NCBI RefSeq assembly: GCF_026094475.1
Contig: NZ_JAPELL010000001.1
Location: 1,760,326-1,824,325, forward strand
Direction: 5' to 3'
Origin: Homoserinimonas sedimenticola
GTDB taxonomy: Bacteria > Actinomycetota > Actinomycetes > Actinomycetales > Microbacteriaceae
Length of the DNA stretch: 64,000 nt
In this document: one piece after another, positions 26,178 through 39,266 of the stretch
How the letters are laid out: each line of letters begins with the position of its first letter
How positions within the stretch are numbered: position 1 is the stretch's first letter
Made by a program: the position numbers and the translations under genes
Notes under the pieces: generated by a model
Database searches by the model: none
What the model saw: only the letters and a program-made list of their open reading frames with translations
What the model was told of the DNA's origin: nothing

Positions 26178-26706
26178 ATGCGCGCGTGATGACGGTGTGG
26201 CGGTCTCGGCCCTCGCCCTCGGACTCCGAGGTGAAACCGCGGTCGGCAACCATGTCGTGCACAAGCTTGCGCTCGTATGACGACATAGGGGGAAGAGCTG
26301 CAGAGCTGGCGCCGCCCTCAATACGCTCGATGGCACGGTCGACGAGAACCGAAAGTTCGTTCTGCCGCGTTTCCCGCGAGCCACCGATGTCCAGGATGAG
26401 GCGGGAGAAGTCACCCGTCTTGGCCTGAACAGCGATGCGCGTGAGCTCCTGGAGGGCGCTGACCGTCTCCGGCTTCGAAAGCAGACGAAGGTTGCTGTCC
26501 TCGTTGGAGGTGACGGAGATGTAGGAACGACCCCCGCGAACGGAGATCTCGATGTCCCCGTCGAGATCCGTGATGTCGAGGAGCTCCTCGATGTAGTCGG
26601 CGGCGATGTCGCCCTCGTCTTCGAGCTCTTCCGCCGAGAGGTCGGCCTCGAGAGTGACGTCATTCTCCTCGGGGGAGTCCTGCTGCTGAAGGGTGTTGTC
26701 GGTCAC
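26176..26706 (-). CDS. jag: RNA-binding protein Jag/KhpB (KH and R3H domains)
   Basis: 176-aa cytosolic RNA-binding protein encoded beside yidC in many bacteria. Acidic N-terminus (1-45), KH-like domain about 45-110 (ISVRGGRSYISVTSNEDSN), then R3H about 115-176 (LPPMSSYERKLVHDMVADRGF; the family's ER..IH is read ERKLVHD). The N-terminal Jag_N domain of Firmicutes is missing, as usual in actinobacteria. Starts 9 bp after yidC ends; its stop abuts parS site 2. Confidence 0.93.
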   Translation of the reverse strand: MTDNTLQQQDSPEENDVTLEADLSAEELEDEGDIAADYIEELLDITDLDGDIEISVRGGRSYISVTSNEDSNLRLLSKPETVSALQELTRIAVQAKTGDFSRLILDIGGSRETRQNELSVLVDRAIERIEGGASSAALPPMSSYERKLVHDMVADRGFTSESEGEGRDRHTVITRA

Positions 26707-26715
26707 GGGATTCGC

Positions 26716-27657
26716 CTACTTCTTCTTCTTGCGGTTTTTAGGGTTTACGGGCTGTTGGCGCTGGGTCGGCTTGGGCTTCTCCACGACGGGGGTCTCCTCC
26801 TCGACGATCGTGATGCCGCGACGCTGAGCGCGCTTGGCGAGACGTGCCTCACGAGCGAGGGCGGCCTCGCTACCCGGCGTCGGCATGTTCCGGATGACGA
26901 TGAACTGCTGCACCATCGTCCAGATATTGGAGACGAGCCAGTAGAACATGACGCCCAGGGGGAAGGTGAAGCCGGAGAAGAGGAACACGAGGGGAAGCAG
27001 GTACAGCAGAATGCGCTGCTGCTTGTACATCGGGCTTTCCTTCATCTCAGGCGACTGGTTCTTCGACATGATCTGAAGCTGCGTGATGAATTGCGAAGCC
27101 GTCATGAGGACGACCATGAGCGACGCGATGACGATGACCGCGATGTTGCCGTCCGCCGTGCTGATGGCGAGCCGTAGGGGCGCACCGAGGAAGACAGCCT
27201 CACCGAAGGACGTCGAAAGCTCTTGGTTGAGCAGGCCCACGCCCACCAGTTCGTGCTGGGCGTTCTGGAGCACCGAAAAGAGGCCGAAGAAGATCGGCAT
27301 CTGAATGAGCAGGGGCAGACAGGAACTGAGGGGATTCGTGCCGGTCTTGCGGTAGAGCTCCATCGTCTCGCGCGACATCGCCTCGCGCGAGAACTGGTCC
27401 TTCTTGCCCCGGTACTTGTCCTGGATCTTCTTGAGCTGAGGAGCGACCTCGAGCATTCGCCGCTGACTCTTGATCTGGCGCACGAAGAGGGGAATGAGCA
27501 GGGCACGCACGACGAGCACGAGGCCCACGATCGACAGGACCCAGGTAACACCGCCGTCAGGGTCCATTCCGATCGCCGTCAGCAGCGTGTGGAACGCAAC
27601 GAGGATCGCCTCGATCGCCCACTTGATGGGCCACAGTATCGTTCCGATGAAATCCAT
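26716..27657 (-). CDS. yidC: membrane protein insertase YidC
   Basis: Inserts membrane proteins alone or with SecYEG. 313 aa with five TM segments, near residues 5-26, 38-58, 105-130, 170-192 and 216-246, and the conserved NPLSSCLPLLIQMPIFFGLF (113-132) and PLGVMFYWLVSNIWTM core. No signal-peptidase II lipobox, so the N-terminus stays as a TM anchor. A Lys/Arg-rich tail (NPKNRKKKK) likely contacts the ribosome. Follows yidD by 9 bp. Confidence 0.96.
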   Translation of the reverse strand: MDFIGTILWPIKWAIEAILVAFHTLLTAIGMDPDGGVTWVLSIVGLVLVVRALLIPLFVRQIKSQRRMLEVAPQLKKIQDKYRGKKDQFSREAMSRETMELYRKTGTNPLSSCLPLLIQMPIFFGLFSVLQNAQHELVGVGLLNQELSTSFGEAVFLGAPLRLAISTADGNIAVIVIASLMVVLMTASQFITQLQIMSKNQSPEMKESPMYKQQRILLYLLPLVFLFSGFTFPLGVMFYWLVSNIWTMVQQFIVIRNMPTPGSEAALAREARLAKRAQRRGITIVEEETPVVEKPKPTQRQQPVNPKNRKKKK

Positions 27658-27666
27658 AGCGTCGGG

Positions 27667-28074
27667 TCAGACCTTTCGTTGGTGCAGGGAGTGAAGCGCG
27701 GGGGAGCGGTCGGTCATGGGCGACCCCGAGCATCCGTCGTGCTCATTGAACGGATGCCCGTGCTCAAGTGGCTGGCGGGGAACTCGCGCCGAGACGAAGC
27801 CGAGCCGGCCAAGCCGGACCCGGTATCGACTGTTATCGGGGACGTCGTCGACGCCACCTGCAGCCCAAGGATGACAGCGCGCGATTCGGAGAGTGCCGAG
27901 AGCAACACCCTTCGCGACGCCGTGCGTCCGGATTGCGTCAAGCGCATACGCGGAACACGAGGGGTAGTAGCGGCAGACATCACCATAGAGAGGAGAGATG
28001 ACGGCGCGATAGACATGCAGGATGCCCACACAGGCGTTCCGGGGGAGGAGGACTAGGAACTCGATGGCTCTCAT
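27667..28074 (-). CDS. yidD: membrane protein insertion efficiency factor YidD
   Basis: Small amphipathic membrane-associated protein assisting YidC insertion. 135 aa; the family core is residues 1-80 with YRAVISPLYGDVCRYYPSCSAYALDAI and HPWAAGGVDDVP; the remaining about 55 residues are a non-conserved extension. Its ATG overlaps the rnpA stop by 4 bp, so rnpA-yidD are translationally coupled. Confidence 0.93.
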   Translation of the reverse strand: MRAIEFLVLLPRNACVGILHVYRAVISPLYGDVCRYYPSCSAYALDAIRTHGVAKGVALGTLRIARCHPWAAGGVDDVPDNSRYRVRLGRLGFVSARVPRQPLEHGHPFNEHDGCSGSPMTDRSPALHSLHQRKV

Positions 28075-28460
28075 GACCTCGGCTCCTGGCTGCGAACCCG
28101 CGTGCTGGCCCTGGCGATGAGAGACACCGCCTGGTCCTGAAGCACCGAGAAGTCTGCGGCCGCGGCGGGCGCGTGGGCCCGGAACACGATGTCGAGGGCA
28201 GAATCCCGGTCATCCATGGGGGAAAGTTCACCGTGGAGGACGCGGTAGCTGATCGCCTTGAGGCGACGGCGCACGCGGTTGCGCGTGACGGCATTGCCGA
28301 CGGCTTTCGAGACGATGAAGCCGAAGCGCCACGGATGCTGGGCATCCGTGGCGCTATCAACCGCATACACGGTCATGAGGTCACCGGAGGCACGCCGACC
28401 ACGCCGGACAACCCTCCGATAGTCGGCGGCGCTGACGAGCCGCTCGGCTCGAGCCAGCAC
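28071..28460 (-). CDS. rnpA: ribonuclease P protein component
   Basis: Protein subunit of RNase P, which trims tRNA 5' ends; it binds the RNA subunit and the precursor leader. 129 aa; the RNR motif region NAVTRNRVRRRLKAI (about 55-69) is intact. GTG start at 28460, 19 bp after rpmH. Co-transcription with L34 is the universal arrangement. Confidence 0.95.
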   Translation of the reverse strand: MLARAERLVSAADYRRVVRRGRRASGDLMTVYAVDSATDAQHPWRFGFIVSKAVGNAVTRNRVRRRLKAISYRVLHGELSPMDDRDSALDIVFRAHAPAAAADFSVLQDQAVSLIARASTRVRSQEPRS

Positions 28461-28479
28461 CGAACCAGACCGGTCGTGA

Positions 28480-28617
28480 CTAAGCGGAGAGCTCGGAGCG
28501 ACCCTTACGGCGACGCGCGCTCAGGATGGCGCGGCCCGCGCGGGTGCGCATGCGAAGGCGGAAGCCGTGCACCTTGGCGCGACGGCGGTTGTTCGGCTGG
28601 AACGTTCTCTTGCTCAT
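28480..28617 (-). CDS. rpmH: 50S ribosomal protein L34
   Basis: 45-aa basic protein [20 protein letters not shown]..., exactly family-like. The ATG at 28617 has GGAG 7 nt upstream; the reading to 28665 is not supported. First gene of the rpmH-rnpA-yidD-yidC-jag-rsmG-parA-parB run facing away from dnaA. Confidence 0.97.
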   Translation of the reverse strand: MSKRTFQPNNRRRAKVHGFRLRMRTRAGRAILSARRRKGRSELSA

Positions 28618-28912
28618 GATGGGATCTCCGCGGTGTGTGAAAGTCGATGTCGTGCATCCGCCCACCCCACCGTCACGTCGGTCCGACGGGCGGGCATGGA
28701 ATGACGAATGTGCCGAAAGGCAGAAGTCAACTGCTTAAAAATACGTTCTTAATCGGTGGCGGTCAAACCGTGCCGCGCAACCTGTCATTATCCACACGAG
28801 GAATTCATGGTTGTGGACGACCCGCCGGGACAAACTAAGGTGGTGTGACTGCACAGACGGTGGATAACCCTGTGCATAACAAGACCTACAGGGAAGGGGG
28901 AGGAAGGGTCGA
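28618..28912. promoter_or_regulatory. rpmH-dnaA divergent control region with DnaA boxes
   Basis: 295 bp between the divergent rpmH and dnaA genes. It holds one perfect DnaA box (TTATCCACA, 28788-28796) and near-consensus boxes GGTGGATAA (28859-28867) and TGTGCATAA (28871-28879), both on the minus strand. DnaA probably regulates its own gene here, and the region may form the upstream part of a split origin. GGAGGAAGGG precedes the dnaA ATG. Confidence 0.75.
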
Positions 28913-30322
28913 ATGATGGATTCGGTCGATCCCACGCACGGGGCGTGGCAGCACATCCTCGACACCCTTCGTGCGGACGACCGCATCACCCCTCAACTTC
29001 AGGGCTTCCTCAGCCTCGCGGAGCCCCGGGGCATCATGGCCGGCACCCTCTACCTTGAGGTGCCCAACGATCTCACCCGCGGCATGCTCGAGCAGCGCAT
29101 CCGAATCCCCCTTCTCAATGCCATCGCCGATCTCGACGGGGACGTCGAGTTGTCGAACTTCGCGATCGTCGTCAATCCCGAGATCTCTCATGTGACCCTC
29201 GCACCCGTAGAGACGAGCGAGGAGCAGCCGGTCATGGAACCGGCTCCTGCCGCGCCCGTTGCCGACACGGGGCGCCGCGCCGACTCCAGGCTCAACCCCA
29301 AATACAACTTCGACAACTTCGTCATCGGTGGCTCCAATCGCTTCGCCCACGCGGCCGCCGTCGCGGTTGCTGAGGCACCCGCCAAGGCCTACAACCCGCT
29401 CTTCATCTACGGTGACTCGGGTCTCGGCAAGACTCACCTGCTGCACGCGATCGGCCACTACGCCGAGAGCCTGTATCCCGGGATCCGGGTGCGCTATGTG
29501 AGCTCCGAGGAATTCACGAACGACTTCATCAACTCGATTGCCAACAACCGCGCCTCGGTCTTCCAATCCCGCTACCGGGACATCGACATTCTGCTGATCG
29601 ACGACATCCAGTTCCTGCAGGGCAAGGATTCGACGCAGGAGGCCTTCTTCCACACCTTCAACACGCTCCACGACCACAACAAGCAGGTGGTCATCACGAG
29701 CGATGTTCCGCCGAAACACCTCACCGGTTTTGAGGATCGGATGCGCTCCCGCTTCGAGTGGGGTCTCATCACGGATGTCCAGGCCCCCGATCTCGAGACC
29801 CGCATCGCGATCCTTCGCAAGAAGGCACAGAGCGAGCGTCTGCAGGTGCCCGACGACATCCTTGAATACATGGCGTCGAAGGTCTCGTCGAATATCCGCG
29901 AGCTCGAGGGCACTCTCATCCGCGTGACGGCCTTCTCGAGCCTCAACAAGACGCCCGTCGATCTGGCTCTCGTGCAGACGGTGCTCAAGGACCTCATCAC
30001 CCTCGATGACGACAACGTCATCGCACCCGTCGAGATCATCAACCACACAGCGGCCTACTTCAAGCTCTCGGTCGACGACCTCTACGGATCGTCACGCTCA
30101 CAGGCTGTCGCGACGGCGCGACAGATCGCGATGTATCTCTGCCGGGAGATGACGAACCTCTCCCTCCCCAAGATCGGCCAGCTCTTCGGCGGTCGCGATC
30201 ACACGACGGTCATGTATGCCAACAAGAAGATCACGGAGCTCATGAAGGAGCGCCGTTCGATCTACAACCAGGTGACCGAACTCACGAGTCGCATCAAGCA
30301 GAACAACCGCTTCTCCGGTTAG
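28913..30322 (+). CDS. dnaA: chromosomal replication initiator protein DnaA
   Basis: Initiates replication by binding DnaA boxes and melting the origin. 469 aa: domain I about 1-90, short variable domain II (about 95-125), AAA+ domain III with Walker A GDSGLGKTH (167-175) and Walker B LLIDDIQFL (227-235), and domain IV with the DnaA signature region ending GGRDHTTVMYANKKI. Two adjacent ATGs (28913, 28916); the first was taken. It reads toward dnaN with oriC between them. Confidence 0.97.
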   Translation: MMDSVDPTHGAWQHILDTLRADDRITPQLQGFLSLAEPRGIMAGTLYLEVPNDLTRGMLEQRIRIPLLNAIADLDGDVELSNFAIVVNPEISHVTLAPVETSEEQPVMEPAPAAPVADTGRRADSRLNPKYNFDNFVIGGSNRFAHAAAVAVAEAPAKAYNPLFIYGDSGLGKTHLLHAIGHYAESLYPGIRVRYVSSEEFTNDFINSIANNRASVFQSRYRDIDILLIDDIQFLQGKDSTQEAFFHTFNTLHDHNKQVVITSDVPPKHLTGFEDRMRSRFEWGLITDVQAPDLETRIAILRKKAQSERLQVPDDILEYMASKVSSNIRELEGTLIRVTAFSSLNKTPVDLALVQTVLKDLITLDDDNVIAPVEIINHTAAYFKLSVDDLYGSSRSQAVATARQIAMYLCREMTNLSLPKIGQLFGGRDHTTVMYANKKITELMKERRSIYNQVTELTSRIKQNNRFSG

Positions 30323-30725
30323 TCAGCGGCTTTCCCTCTTCGTCACGGCGCGAGCGCGCGCGTGATAGCAGAATCCGCGCGCTCTTCCCACATGTGGAAA
30401 GTATGTGGATAACTGTGAACAACACGCCGCCCGAATGTGGATGACAAGAAATCTTCTGTGGATTTCGAATCTTCTCGACGACTCATCGCTTCGATTTCTC
30501 GACAGGGCGTCAACAGAACGCCCACAACTCACATTCGTGTAGTTCCCCGCCTGCAACGAGCATCCACCGGGTTATCCACAGTTTCCACACCTGTTAATAC
30601 CTTTGGATCTTTTAATTCAAATTTTTGGCAGGCCGATAACCCTTGCGGCGTGCCGTCCTCGTCGGCGCGCGCTGTGCCAGTATTAAGCGCTCGGGGTCAA
30701 CTCTTCGCGTTCGAAAGGCAGTCGC
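30323..30725. other. origin of replication oriC
   Basis: 403-bp gene-free dnaA-dnaN spacer. Perfect DnaA boxes: TGTGGATAA at 30404-30412 (minus) and TTATCCACA at 30572-30580 (plus). Weaker boxes: TGTGGATGA 30436-30444, TGTGGATTT 30457-30465, TTTCCACA 30582-30589 and TGTGGAAA near 30393. Directly right of the last boxes is an AT-rich stretch (about 30591-30628, TTAATACCTTTGGATC and the T-rich part after it) that fits the unwinding element. The dnaN promoter must also lie here. Confidence 0.9.
30591..30628. other. AT-rich DNA-unwinding element of oriC
   Basis: Strikingly AT-rich run in a GC-rich genome, with TTAAT twice and AAATTTTT, immediately after two DnaA boxes. Candidate duplex-unwinding element. 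Confidence 0.65.
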
Positions 30726-31874
30726 ATGAAGTTTCAGGTGAATCGTGACGTGTTCAGCGAGGCTGTCTCGTTTGCCGTGAAACTTCTTCCGCAGCGCACC
30801 ACCCTTCCGATCCTGAGTGGCGTGCTCATCGAGACGACGGAGACCGGTCTTCGGCTTTCGTCCTTCGACTACGAGGTCTCCGCGCAGACCGAGATCGACG
30901 CGAGCGTCGACACTCCCGGCACGATTCTCGTCTCGGGTCGACTTCTCGCCGACATCGCCAGCCGGCTGCCCAACGCTCCCGTCGAGTTCTCGACCGAGGA
31001 GTCGCGCATCTCGGTGCGCTGTGGTTCCGCTAACTTCACGCTGCTGAGCATGCCGGTCGAGGAGTACCCGACACTTCCTCAGGTCTCGGAGCAGTCTGGG
31101 CTCCTACCCGCGGATGCCTTCTCCGATGCCGTCTCGCAGGTGGCCGTCGCCGCATCCCGCGACGACGTCACCCCCGTCATCACGGGCGTGCAGCTCGAGG
31201 TCAGTAACACGACCCTCAGCCTGGTCGCGACCGACCGCTACCGCGTAGCGGTTCGTGAGATCGACTGGGATTCTGGCGACCGCGACTTCTCCGAGGGCGT
31301 CACGGCGCTGGTGCCCGCCCGCACCCTCCAGGAGATCGGCAAGACCTTCGGCCACAGCGGCACGATCTCGGTCGCGATCACCAACACGGATGACCGCGAG
31401 ATCATCGCGTTCAGCGCCGATCGTAAGACCGTGACCTCGCTGCTCATCAAGGGCAACTTCCCGCCCGTCAAGCGTCTCTTCCCCGACGAGGTTGACAACT
31501 ACGCCGTCATGAACACGGCCGAGCTCGTGGAGTCGGTGCGCCGCGTCGCTCTCGTGCTGGAGCGTGAGGCCGCGCTGCGCTTCACGTTCTCGATCGACGG
31601 CCTCACTCTCGAGGCGATCGGCAGCGAGCAAGCGCAGGCATCCGAGACGATCGACGCGCACCTCCATGGGGGCGACATGGTGGTCTCGCTCAAGCCCCAG
31701 TTCCTGCTGGACGGCCTTGGAGCGGTGCACTCCGAATTCGTGCGGATCTCCTTCACCCGCACGGAGAACCCCAACAAGCCGGGACCCGTGCTCATCACGA
31801 GCCAGTCCTCGAAGGACCAGCCCGGCGCCGACAGCTACAAGTACCTGCTGCAGCCCAACCTGCTGCTTCGCTGA
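30726..31874 (+). CDS. dnaN: DNA polymerase III beta subunit (sliding clamp)
   Basis: Ring-shaped processivity clamp, 382 aa, three repeated clamp domains (about 1-125, 130-250, 255-382). N-terminus MKFQVNRDVFSEAVSFAVKL, mid-protein ATDRYRVAVREIDW and the C-terminal hydrophobic partner-binding pocket region are typical. Serves DNA polymerase III and, by family knowledge, NucS, whose C-terminus is at the right end of this window. Confidence 0.97.
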   Translation: MKFQVNRDVFSEAVSFAVKLLPQRTTLPILSGVLIETTETGLRLSSFDYEVSAQTEIDASVDTPGTILVSGRLLADIASRLPNAPVEFSTEESRISVRCGSANFTLLSMPVEEYPTLPQVSEQSGLLPADAFSDAVSQVAVAASRDDVTPVITGVQLEVSNTTLSLVATDRYRVAVREIDWDSGDRDFSEGVTALVPARTLQEIGKTFGHSGTISVAITNTDDREIIAFSADRKTVTSLLIKGNFPPVKRLFPDEVDNYAVMNTAELVESVRRVALVLEREAALRFTFSIDGLTLEAIGSEQAQASETIDAHLHGGDMVVSLKPQFLLDGLGAVHSEFVRISFTRTENPNKPGPVLITSQSSKDQPGADSYKYLLQPNLLLR

Positions 31875-31877
31875 GCG

Positions 31878-33053
31878 TTGATCGTCAGTCACCTCTCCCT
31901 CACTGACTTCAGGAACTACGAGCGCGCGGATGTCGCGCTCGAGCCAGGCCCCAACCTCTTCGTCGGCAGCAACGGCCAGGGCAAGACCAACCTGGTTGAG
32001 GCGCTCGGCTACCTGAGCACGCTCGGCTCGCACAGGGTGTCGAGCGATCAGGCACTCATTCGTCAGCACCAGGCTTCGGCGATCATCCGGGCACGACTCG
32101 AGCACGGCGAACGCGGCGTCCTGGTCGAGGTGCAGCTGAACCGGTCGGGCGCGAACCGGGCGCAGGTCAATCGCTCGGCGATCAAACCCAGGGAGCTGCC
32201 GCGCTACTTCTCGAGCGTGCTCTTCGCTCCCGAGGACCTCGCTCTCGTGCGCGGGGAACCGGGTGGGCGCCGCCGCTTCCTCGACGAGCTGCTCGTTCTG
32301 CTCTCCCCGCGACTTGCCGGGATACTCGCCGACTACGACCGTGTCGTGCGACAGCGCAACACCCTGCTGAAGTCCGCGCGTTCCGCGGGGGTCAAGGGCA
32401 GCCAACTGAGCACTCTCGAGGTGTGGGATGAGCGGCTCATCGAGCTCGGCTCCCAGATCGTGGAGGCGCGAACCGCGCTTGTCTCGCGGCTCGAGCCCGA
32501 GGTCGCGCGTGCCTACGAGTCGATCGCGGGGGGCGAGCATTCGGCCGCACTCGAGAATCGGCTCAGCGTCCTTTCGCACAGCGACGCGGAGGAGGATGCG
32601 GGGGACGAGCCGGGACTCACGGGTGTCGTGACGGCGGCGGATGCGGCATCCGCATTCCGGCAGTCGCTCGAGCGCCTTCGGCGCACCGAGCTCGACCGCG
32701 CCGTGACCCTTGTGGGCCCGCACCGCGACGATGTCGTGCTGCGGCTCAACGGCATGCCGGCGCGCGGCTTCGCGAGTCATGGCGAGTCATGGTCGTTCGC
32801 GCTGGCGCTCAAGCTCGCGTCAGTGGCGGAACTTCGGCGCGACACCACGACGGGGGATCCCGTGCTCATCCTCGATGATGTCTTCGCCGAGCTCGACGCC
32901 GCCCGCAGGGAGCGTCTCGCCGAGGCGGTCGCCTCCGTCGAGCAGGTGCTGATCACGGCCGCCGTGCACGATGACGTGCCCGAGGCGCTTCGCGCCAACA
33001 CCGTGCGCATCTCGCGCGGCCGGATCTTTGAGGATCGCGACGAACGTGCCTGA
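31878..33053 (+). CDS. recF: DNA replication/repair protein RecF
   Basis: SMC-like ATPase acting with RecO and RecR at gaps. 391 aa; N-terminal LSLTDFRNY, Walker A VGSNGQGKTN (29-38), signature SHGESWSFALALKL and Walker B LILDDVFAELD. TTG start at 31878, 3 bp after dnaN. The next gene overlaps its end by 8 bp. Confidence 0.96.
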   Translation: MIVSHLSLTDFRNYERADVALEPGPNLFVGSNGQGKTNLVEALGYLSTLGSHRVSSDQALIRQHQASAIIRARLEHGERGVLVEVQLNRSGANRAQVNRSAIKPRELPRYFSSVLFAPEDLALVRGEPGGRRRFLDELLVLLSPRLAGILADYDRVVRQRNTLLKSARSAGVKGSQLSTLEVWDERLIELGSQIVEARTALVSRLEPEVARAYESIAGGEHSAALENRLSVLSHSDAEEDAGDEPGLTGVVTAADAASAFRQSLERLRRTELDRAVTLVGPHRDDVVLRLNGMPARGFASHGESWSFALALKLASVAELRRDTTTGDPVLILDDVFAELDAARRERLAEAVASVEQVLITAAVHDDVPEALRANTVRISRGRIFEDRDERA

Positions 33054-33549
33054 TCAACGAGGTGAGGGAGAGCAGGAACACGTCGCGGTGTATCAGCGGT
33101 TCCGGCGCGTCTTCGGTGACGGCTCGGTACGAACACGGGATGCCCGCAGACGGGCCCGCCGCCAGGAGGGGTCGAGCGTGCCCTTCGCCGCCGGGCGTGA
33201 TCCCCGCGGCATCGGCGAGGTCATGGATGCTCTCACGGCGTCGCTCGGGTGGACCTCGCCGCTCGCACGCTCGGAACTCATCTCATCGTGGGATTCGATC
33301 GTCGGCTCAGACCTGGCGGAGCATGCGGATCCCATTGCGATCGAGGAGGGGACGCTGACGGTGCGCTGCGACTCGACGGCGTGGGCGACGCAACTGCGGC
33401 TCATCCGTGTGGACATCCTCTCGCGCATCGCCCAGTCCTTCCCAGACGCGGGCATCCAGGAGGTGCGGTTTCTCGGGCCGGACACCCCATCGTGGAAACG
33501 CGGCCCCAGATCTATTCAGGGCCGCGGCCCTCGCGATACCTACGGTTGA
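33046..33549 (+). CDS. dciA: DciA-type helicase loader (DUF721)
   Basis: 167-aa DUF721 protein; actinobacterial members of this family are the DciA replicative-helicase operators that act with DnaB where DnaC/DnaI are absent. DUF721 core at about residues 55-145, with SWDSIVGSDLAEHADP and GTLTVRCDSTAWATQLRL. GTG 33046 has GAGGA upstream and overlaps the recF stop; longer readings run back into recF. Expected partner: DnaB (9641-11014). Confidence 0.9.
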   Translation: MPDQRGEGEQEHVAVYQRFRRVFGDGSVRTRDARRRARRQEGSSVPFAAGRDPRGIGEVMDALTASLGWTSPLARSELISSWDSIVGSDLAEHADPIAIEEGTLTVRCDSTAWATQLRLIRVDILSRIAQSFPDAGIQEVRFLGPDTPSWKRGPRSIQGRGPRDTYG

Positions 33550-33626
33550 GAAGGCAAATCTGGTCGAGACGGTGATTTTCGGCCCGCAGACGGGCGAATC
33601 TCGCCCGTTGCCGATCCGTTACTTGG

Positions 33627-33632
33627 TAGAAT
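33627..33632 (+). promoter_or_regulatory. -10 box TAGAAT before gyrB
   Basis: TAGAAT in the 161-bp dciA-gyrB gap; predicts a gyrB leader of roughly 70 nt. No convincing -35. Confidence 0.4.
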
Positions 33633-33659
33633 CGAGAGGTTGCCGCGGCAGCTTCGTGA

Positions 33660-35765
<2,106 letters not shown>

Positions 35766-35782
35766 TGCTGGCCTCGCGGACC

Positions 35783-35839
35783 TGAGCCTGTCGAAATCCA
35801 GCTCGCGAGGTGCTGACCCAAACGATTTCGACAGGCTCA
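35783..35839. repeat. 16-bp perfect inverted repeat between gyrB and gyrA
   Basis: Arms TGAGCCTGTCGAAATC (35783-35798) and its exact complement (35824-35839) around a 25-bp spacer. A second pair CCTCGCG / CGCGAGG (35772-35778, 35804-35810) interleaves. Similar half-sequences occur at about 8151-8175. Reads as a dispersed REP-like element; it could also act as a hairpin in the gyrBA transcript. Confidence 0.85.
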
Positions 35840-35867
35840 ATCCGCAGAACTGAGGAACAGAGAATTT

Positions 35868-38453
<2,586 letters not shown>

Positions 38454-38484
38454 CCCGTGATCAAGAAGAAGGATGTGGCACTGG

Positions 38485-38892
38485 ATGAGTAGCATCGCCG
38501 AGAAGCTGCAGCGAAAGTCGCAGAAGTCCGTCGGAAGCAAGCAGGTGAGGCTGCGCCTCGTCTACATCGACTTCTGGTCGGCGGTGAAGCTCTCGTTCCT
38601 GATCGCGGTCGTGCTCGGTGTCATCCTCATCGTCGTGACCTTCCTGGTGTGGACGATCCTCGCGTCGACCGGAATCTTTGCGCAGCTCGACAGCATCCTC
38701 GGTGACATCACGGGTGACGAGACTTTCAACATCATCGGCAGTTTCTCGCTCATCCAGGTCGTCGGCTTCTCCGTCGTTGTCGCGCTTCTCAACACGATTG
38801 TCGGCACGGCCCTCGGCGCGATCGCGGCGCTCATCTACAACTTCACGGTGCGCATCACGGGCGGCCTGCTCGTGGGCTTCACCAACAACTAA
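38485..38892 (+). CDS. DUF3566 membrane protein downstream of gyrA
   Basis: 135-aa protein with two TM segments (about residues 32-56 and 88-118), a charged N-terminus and RLRLVYIDFWSAVKLSF, the DUF3566 hallmark. Found after gyrA throughout actinobacteria, function unknown. ATG 38485 was taken because homologues begin MSSIAEKL; the reading from 38473 (MWHW) has a ribosome site too close. Probably expressed with gyrBA. Confidence 0.85.
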   Translation: MSSIAEKLQRKSQKSVGSKQVRLRLVYIDFWSAVKLSFLIAVVLGVILIVVTFLVWTILASTGIFAQLDSILGDITGDETFNIIGSFSLIQVVGFSVVVALLNTIVGTALGAIAALIYNFTVRITGGLLVGFTNN

Positions 38893-38902
38893 CGCGAATG
38901 CG

Positions 38903-38936
38903 GGTTGAGTAGGCCGCCCGCGGCCGTATCGAAACC
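38903..38936. repeat. palindromic intergenic element after DUF3566
   Basis: GGTTGAGTAGGCCGC...GCGGCCGTATCGAAACC, an imperfect palindrome. This form (GGTTGAGTA...TATCGAAACC) is familiar to me as a dispersed intergenic palindrome in Microbacteriaceae; it may also end the gyrBA-DUF3566 transcript. Confidence 0.7.
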
Positions 38937-38986
38937 TCAATTTCTGCAATTCGGGCGGGTGCGGTACTCTCGTATCTGCTCCAAAC

Positions 38987-39060
38987 GGGGATATAGCTCA
39001 GGCGGTTAGAGCGCTTCGCTGATAACGAAGAGGTCCCAGGTTCAAGTCCTGGTATCCCCA
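38987..39060 (+). tRNA. tRNA-Ile (GAT)
   Basis: 74 nt; acceptor GGGGATA pairs with TATCCCC, anticodon loop CTGATAA gives GAT at 39021-39023, T-loop TTCAAGT. The 3'-CCA is not encoded. Sits beside tRNA-Ala downstream of gyrA, a common bacterial arrangement. Confidence 0.97.
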
Positions 39061-39121
39061 CGCGTGTTCCGGTCAATGATCGGATGCTTCACCCGCGGTG
39101 TCACGGCAGTGACTGCCTCTC

Positions 39122-39197
39122 GGGGACGTAGCTCAATTGGCAGAGCACCTGCTTTGCAAGCAGGGGGTTAGGGGTTCGATTCCCCTCGTCTCCACCA
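39122..39197 (+). tRNA. tRNA-Ala (TGC)
   Basis: 73 nt plus an encoded CCA (39195-39197). Acceptor GGGGACG pairs with CGTCTCC, anticodon loop TTTGCAA gives TGC at 39155-39157. 61 bp after tRNA-Ile. Confidence 0.97.
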
Positions 39198-39222
39198 TCT
39201 CCGCTCCTTCCTGCTCGGTCGA

Positions 39223-39228
39223 TAGTCT
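39223..39228 (+). promoter_or_regulatory. -10-like TAGTCT before the 130-aa membrane protein
   Basis: TAGTCT about 38 nt upstream of ATG 39267; would give a short leader holding the GGAAGGA ribosome site. Confidence 0.35.
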
Positions 39229-39266
39229 GGGTGCATCCGCCTGCGCCCCCGACCGGAAGGAACATC

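Noticed and set aside
28844-28915. 23-codon leader ORF running into dnaA
   Set aside because: No ribosome site or good -10 at its GTG, and it covers DnaA boxes; most likely chance.
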